Both the position numbers and the translations under genes were made by a program. From Pseudomonadota bacterium (GTDB lineage Bacteria; Pseudomonadota; Alphaproteobacteria; Rhizobiales; Devosiaceae), in assembly GCA_023415605.1 (NCBI GenBank), contig JAEZKB010000291.1, forward strand, positions 1-6,772: a stretch of 6,772 nt of DNA. Direction: 5' to 3'. Positions 4,984 to 6,772 of the stretch are shown in pieces (position 1 is the stretch's first letter; every line of letters starts with the position of its first letter). Below the pieces are notes generated by a model, which saw only the letters and a program-made list of their open reading frames with translations, did no database searches and was not told the origin of the DNA.

Positions 4984-5472
4984 TCAGGCCATCACGGCCT
5001 GGCTGGCGGCGCTCATCTTTTCGAGGGCGGAGACCGGCGGCGGGGGTTCGCCGAGATGCAGGTGCCGGAGCTCGGCCATGAACTCGGCCCAGAGTTGCGG
5101 ACCGCCTTCTTCGAGCAGCCGGGCGCGTGGGGTGAGTTCGGGGGAGGGATTGGTGTACCGCATGCCCCAGCTGCCCATGGTCGCCATCAGCGGCACCAGA
5201 TCGATGGCCTTTTCGGTGAGGCTATAGACTACCCGCTGCTTGTGCGTGGGGTCGGAGCCGCGCGACAGCAGGCCATTGGCCGTCAGCCGCTGCAGCCGGT
5301 CGCTGAGGATGTTCGAAGCGATGCCCTCGAGGCTCTCGTTGAGGAAGGAACGGAAGCTGCGTGGCCGCCCGCCGAACATGGCGTCGCGGAGAATGATAAG
5401 GCTCCAGCGGTCGCCGAAAGCTTCGAGCGTCAGGTTGATCGGGCATCCGGAGCGTCGGCGGTTCAATCGCAT
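4984..5472 (-). CDS. HxlR-type winged helix-turn-helix transcriptional regulator
   Basis: A 162-residue DNA-binding protein. The HxlR signature is complete: CPINLTLEAFGDRWSLIILRDAMFG (10-34), FRSFLNESLEGIASNILSDRLQRL (40-63, helix-turn-helix) and the wing GLLSRGSDPTHKQRVVYSLTEK (67-88). About 50 extra residues follow the usual HxlR core of about 110. Its only cysteine, Cys10, lies in the CPI motif, the position used for thiol sensing in some family members (YodB, HypR, QorR). It is divergent from an oxidoreductase gene, the usual place for the target of such regulators. Start: GGAGG is directly attached to ATG 5472; TTG at 5466 lies 6 bases from it and would give a protein two residues shorter. 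The frame stays open up to 5745, but that stretch is antisense to the neighbour and lacks coding support. Confidence 0.92.
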   Translation of the reverse strand: MRLNRRRSGCPINLTLEAFGDRWSLIILRDAMFGGRPRSFRSFLNESLEGIASNILSDRLQRLTANGLLSRGSDPTHKQRVVYSLTEKAIDLVPLMATMGSWGMRYTNPSPELTPRARLLEEGGPQLWAEFMAELRHLHLGEPPPPVSALEKMSAASQAVMA

Positions 5473-5473
5473 C

Positions 5474-5516
5474 CTCCGTAAAACCGGTTGCAAACTAGGG
5501 GTGGTTTTGTCCGGAG
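5474..5516. promoter_or_regulatory. Divergent control region with operator-like inverted repeat
   Basis: In the 93-base gap between hxlR and the oxidoreductase gene, CTCCGTAAAACC (5474-5485) is mirrored by GGTTTTGTCCGGAG (5503-5516), an interrupted inverted repeat centred near 5495. A perfect 8-bp palindrome AACCGGTT (5482-5489) lies in its left arm, and TTGCAA (5488-5493) could be a -35 element. Such symmetry in a divergent HxlR promoter suggests the regulator's own operator. I could not fix the -10 boxes with confidence. Confidence 0.4.
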
Positions 5517-5552
5517 CCGCACTGCTAGCATTCTCGAACAGAAAAATCACGT

Positions 5553-5557
5553 GGAGG
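5553..5557 (+). promoter_or_regulatory. Ribosome binding site GGAGG
   Basis: It lies 8 bases before ATG 5566 and decides that start for the oxidoreductase gene over upstream in-frame codons such as the one at 5488. Confidence 0.8.
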
Positions 5558-5565
5558 AAGACTCG

Positions 5566-6096
5566 ATGGCCAGGCTCGTCTTTGGCATGAACCAGTCGCT
5601 GGATGGCTATGTGGATTACGACAAGTTCGCGCCGGGTCCGAAGCTGTTCCAGCACTTCATCGAGCAGACGCGCGGCCTCACCGGCAGCCTCTACGGTCGC
5701 AAGCTCTATGAGATCATGGCCTACTGGGACCAGCAGCAAACCCACGGGAACGAAGCCGAGCGCGCGTTCGCCGATGCCTGGCGCAAGGTGCCCAAATGGG
5801 TGGTGTCAAAGACGCTGACCTCGGTAGGCCCCAATGCCACGCTCGTCGATGGCGATGTCGAGGCTGCGGTGCGCAAGCTCAAGGCCGAGCACGAGGGCGA
5901 CATCGAAGTCGGTGGTCCGGTGCTTGCCAAGAGCCTCATCGAATGGGGGCTCATCGACGCCTACCGCATCTATCTCCACCCCGTGGTGCTGGGAAAGGGA
6001 GACCCCTTCTTTGCCGGGCCCACACCCCGCCTCCGCCTCGAATCCAGTGAGCCTATGGGCGAAGACGTGGTGCTGCTGACCTACGTGCCGGCCTAG
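5566..6096 (+). CDS. RibD C-terminal / dihydrofolate-reductase-like family oxidoreductase
   Basis: A 176-residue protein, typical for stand-alone members of this family, which share the NADPH-binding fold of dihydrofolate reductase and of the RibD reductase domain. Seen in order: MARLVFGMNQSLDGYV (1-16, the first strand and the SLDG turn), LYGRKLYEIMAYW (43-55), KWVVSKTL (77-84), the nucleotide-binding IEVGGPVLAKSLIEWGLIDAY (113-133) with GG at 116-117, and HPVVLGKGDPFF (138-149). True folate or riboflavin function is not implied: these small paralogues are usually annotated only by fold and may reduce other compounds with NADPH. It is divergent from an HxlR regulator, so it is probably its target and may respond to reactive compounds. 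Its TAG stop overlaps the stop of the convergent kinase gene. Confidence 0.9.
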   Translation: MARLVFGMNQSLDGYVDYDKFAPGPKLFQHFIEQTRGLTGSLYGRKLYEIMAYWDQQQTHGNEAERAFADAWRKVPKWVVSKTLTSVGPNATLVDGDVEAAVRKLKAEHEGDIEVGGPVLAKSLIEWGLIDAYRIYLHPVVLGKGDPFFAGPTPRLRLESSEPMGEDVVLLTYVPA

Positions 6097-6772
6097 CGTT
6101 CGACCGGCCACACTTCTGCAAGCTTGCGCACGGCATAGTCGTCCTTCCAGCACACGGCCGCCTGCCAGGCGGTGGCAGCCTGCGTCGCCGCATCGATGGT
6201 CGCGGCGTCGAAGGCGGCGGCGTTGCCGGGCAGGGCACCGAGGTCGATCTCGGGCACATCGACATGGGCTTCGTCCCAGTCGATGAGCGCCACGGCGTCG
6301 GCGGTCATGCGGATGTTGCCCGGGTTGGGGTCGCCATGGACGGCGCAGGTCTCGTGTCCGGCAAGGCGGGCCCAGGCAGCGCGGCAGCGCGCCACAGCTT
6401 CGGCCGGCATGGCACCAAGGTTGATGCGCGTGCCGGTCTCGGCGGTCAGCAGGTCGAGCGAGGAGCGCCAGCCGGGCCGCTGCGGCCAGCTGCGGGTCAG
6501 CCGGTGCAGATCCCGCAGTGTCGCCGCAACACGCCGCCAGTCTTCGGCGGTCTGTGGCGGTCCGCCGGGAACATATTTCATCACCACCAGCCCATTGGCG
6601 AAAAGGCGGCCGTCGGTGGTGGGGATCGGCGCCGGCACTGTCATGCCCTGCTGCTCGAGGTGCTGCAGCAGGCTGGTCTCCCAGCCGAGATCCGCGTCGC
6701 CGCGCTTGCCCAAGCGGCCGACTGCGAGTTGGCCACGGACGCGCACGCTCCACACGTCGTTGGCGACGCCGC
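6093..6772 (-). CDS. Aminoglycoside phosphotransferase-like kinase, 5' end outside the window
   Basis: The frame is open to the right edge (225 residues plus stop visible), so the N-terminus is missing: the visible part begins GVANDVWSVRVRG, the nucleotide-binding strands of the N-lobe. Next come AVGRLGKRGDADLGWE (second N-lobe strand and first helix), VVMKYVPGG (hinge), the Brenner catalytic motif VHGDPNPGNIRM with the catalytic Asp and the Asn, and the metal-binding LIDWDEA. These belong to the choline/aminoglycoside kinase fold (APH family). The substrate is not predictable; many chromosomal members phosphorylate small metabolites or are never linked to resistance, and resistance should not be assumed. 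A GTG at 6755 could be read as a start but cuts into the N-lobe. Its TAG stop shares the palindrome CTAG (6093-6096) with the convergent gene. Confidence 0.9.
   Translation of the reverse strand, partial: GVANDVWSVRVRGQLAVGRLGKRGDADLGWETSLLQHLEQQGMTVPAPIPTTDGRLFANGLVVMKYVPGGPPQTAEDWRRVAATLRDLHRLTRSWPQRPGWRSSLDLLTAETGTRINLGAMPAEAVARCRAAWARLAGHETCAVHGDPNPGNIRMTADAVALIDWDEAHVDVPEIDLGALPGNAAAFDAATIDAATQAATAWQAAVCWKDDYAVRKLAEVWPVER

Noticed and set aside
5473..5745. A 91-residue N-terminal extension of the HxlR regulator
   Set aside because: It overlaps the divergent promoter and the coding start of the reductase, skips the GGAGG at 5473-5477 and is longer than any normal HxlR N-terminus.
5806..6753. 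A 315-codon minus-strand frame across the kinase and the reductase
   Set aside because: The kinase is in another frame with intact catalytic motifs; this frame gives an Arg/Pro/Ala-rich product without a domain.
6093..6772. Calling the kinase an antibiotic resistance gene
   Set aside because: The APH fold is shared by many metabolic kinases; nothing in the sequence or neighbourhood points to an aminoglycoside substrate.

Overview
The window is GC-rich DNA of an alphaproteobacterium, most likely from the Hyphomicrobiales (a Devosia-like genus is my best guess, not proven). The main taxonomic clue is an almost textbook SciP/DUF1153 protein, a family restricted to Alphaproteobacteria. It lies close to two flagellar hook genes. 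There are no RNA genes, insertion sequences, CRISPR arrays or signs of recent transfer. Genes are tightly packed, many start with strong GGAG-type ribosome sites, and several convergent pairs almost or actually overlap at their stop codons.

Layout, left to right. Bases 1-118 are an AT-richer leader holding three short palindromes and a CtrA-like half site. A glutathione S-transferase follows (119-745, +), converging across a GC hairpin on sciP (809-1087, -). sciP diverges, over a 176-base control region, from an FMN-type pyridoxamine-phosphate-oxidase-like protein (1264-1821, +). That gene ends 3 bases from flgD (1825-2502, -). flgD is the second gene of a fliK-flgD operon (fliK 2512-4272, -). 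Upstream of fliK (4273-4431) lies the best regulatory signal of the window. It has a sigma-54 -24/-12 promoter with one mismatch, an IHF-like site, and two inverted repeats of the form CGGCA...TGCCG about 100-120 bases upstream of the predicted transcription start. Then come a small secreted protein of unknown function (4432-4926, -), an HxlR-type regulator (4984-5472, -) divergent from a RibD-C/dihydrofolate-reductase-like oxidoreductase (5566-6096, +), and an aminoglycoside-phosphotransferase-like kinase (6093-6772, -) whose N-terminus runs off the window. The last two genes share the bases of their stop codons.

How it fits together. FliK and FlgD build the flagellar hook: FlgD caps the growing hook and FliK measures its length. 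The fliK upstream region looks like a Caulobacter-type class III flagellar promoter (sigma-54, enhancer-binding protein such as FlbD, IHF). SciP, encoded nearby, is the known brake on CtrA, the master regulator above that class. This supports a cell-cycle-linked, hierarchical flagellar programme. The HxlR/oxidoreductase pair is a separate module, possibly a thiol or electrophile-sensing switch because the regulator has one cysteine, placed just before its DNA-binding domain. The GST, FMN-like protein and kinase are accessory metabolic genes with no visible link to motility.
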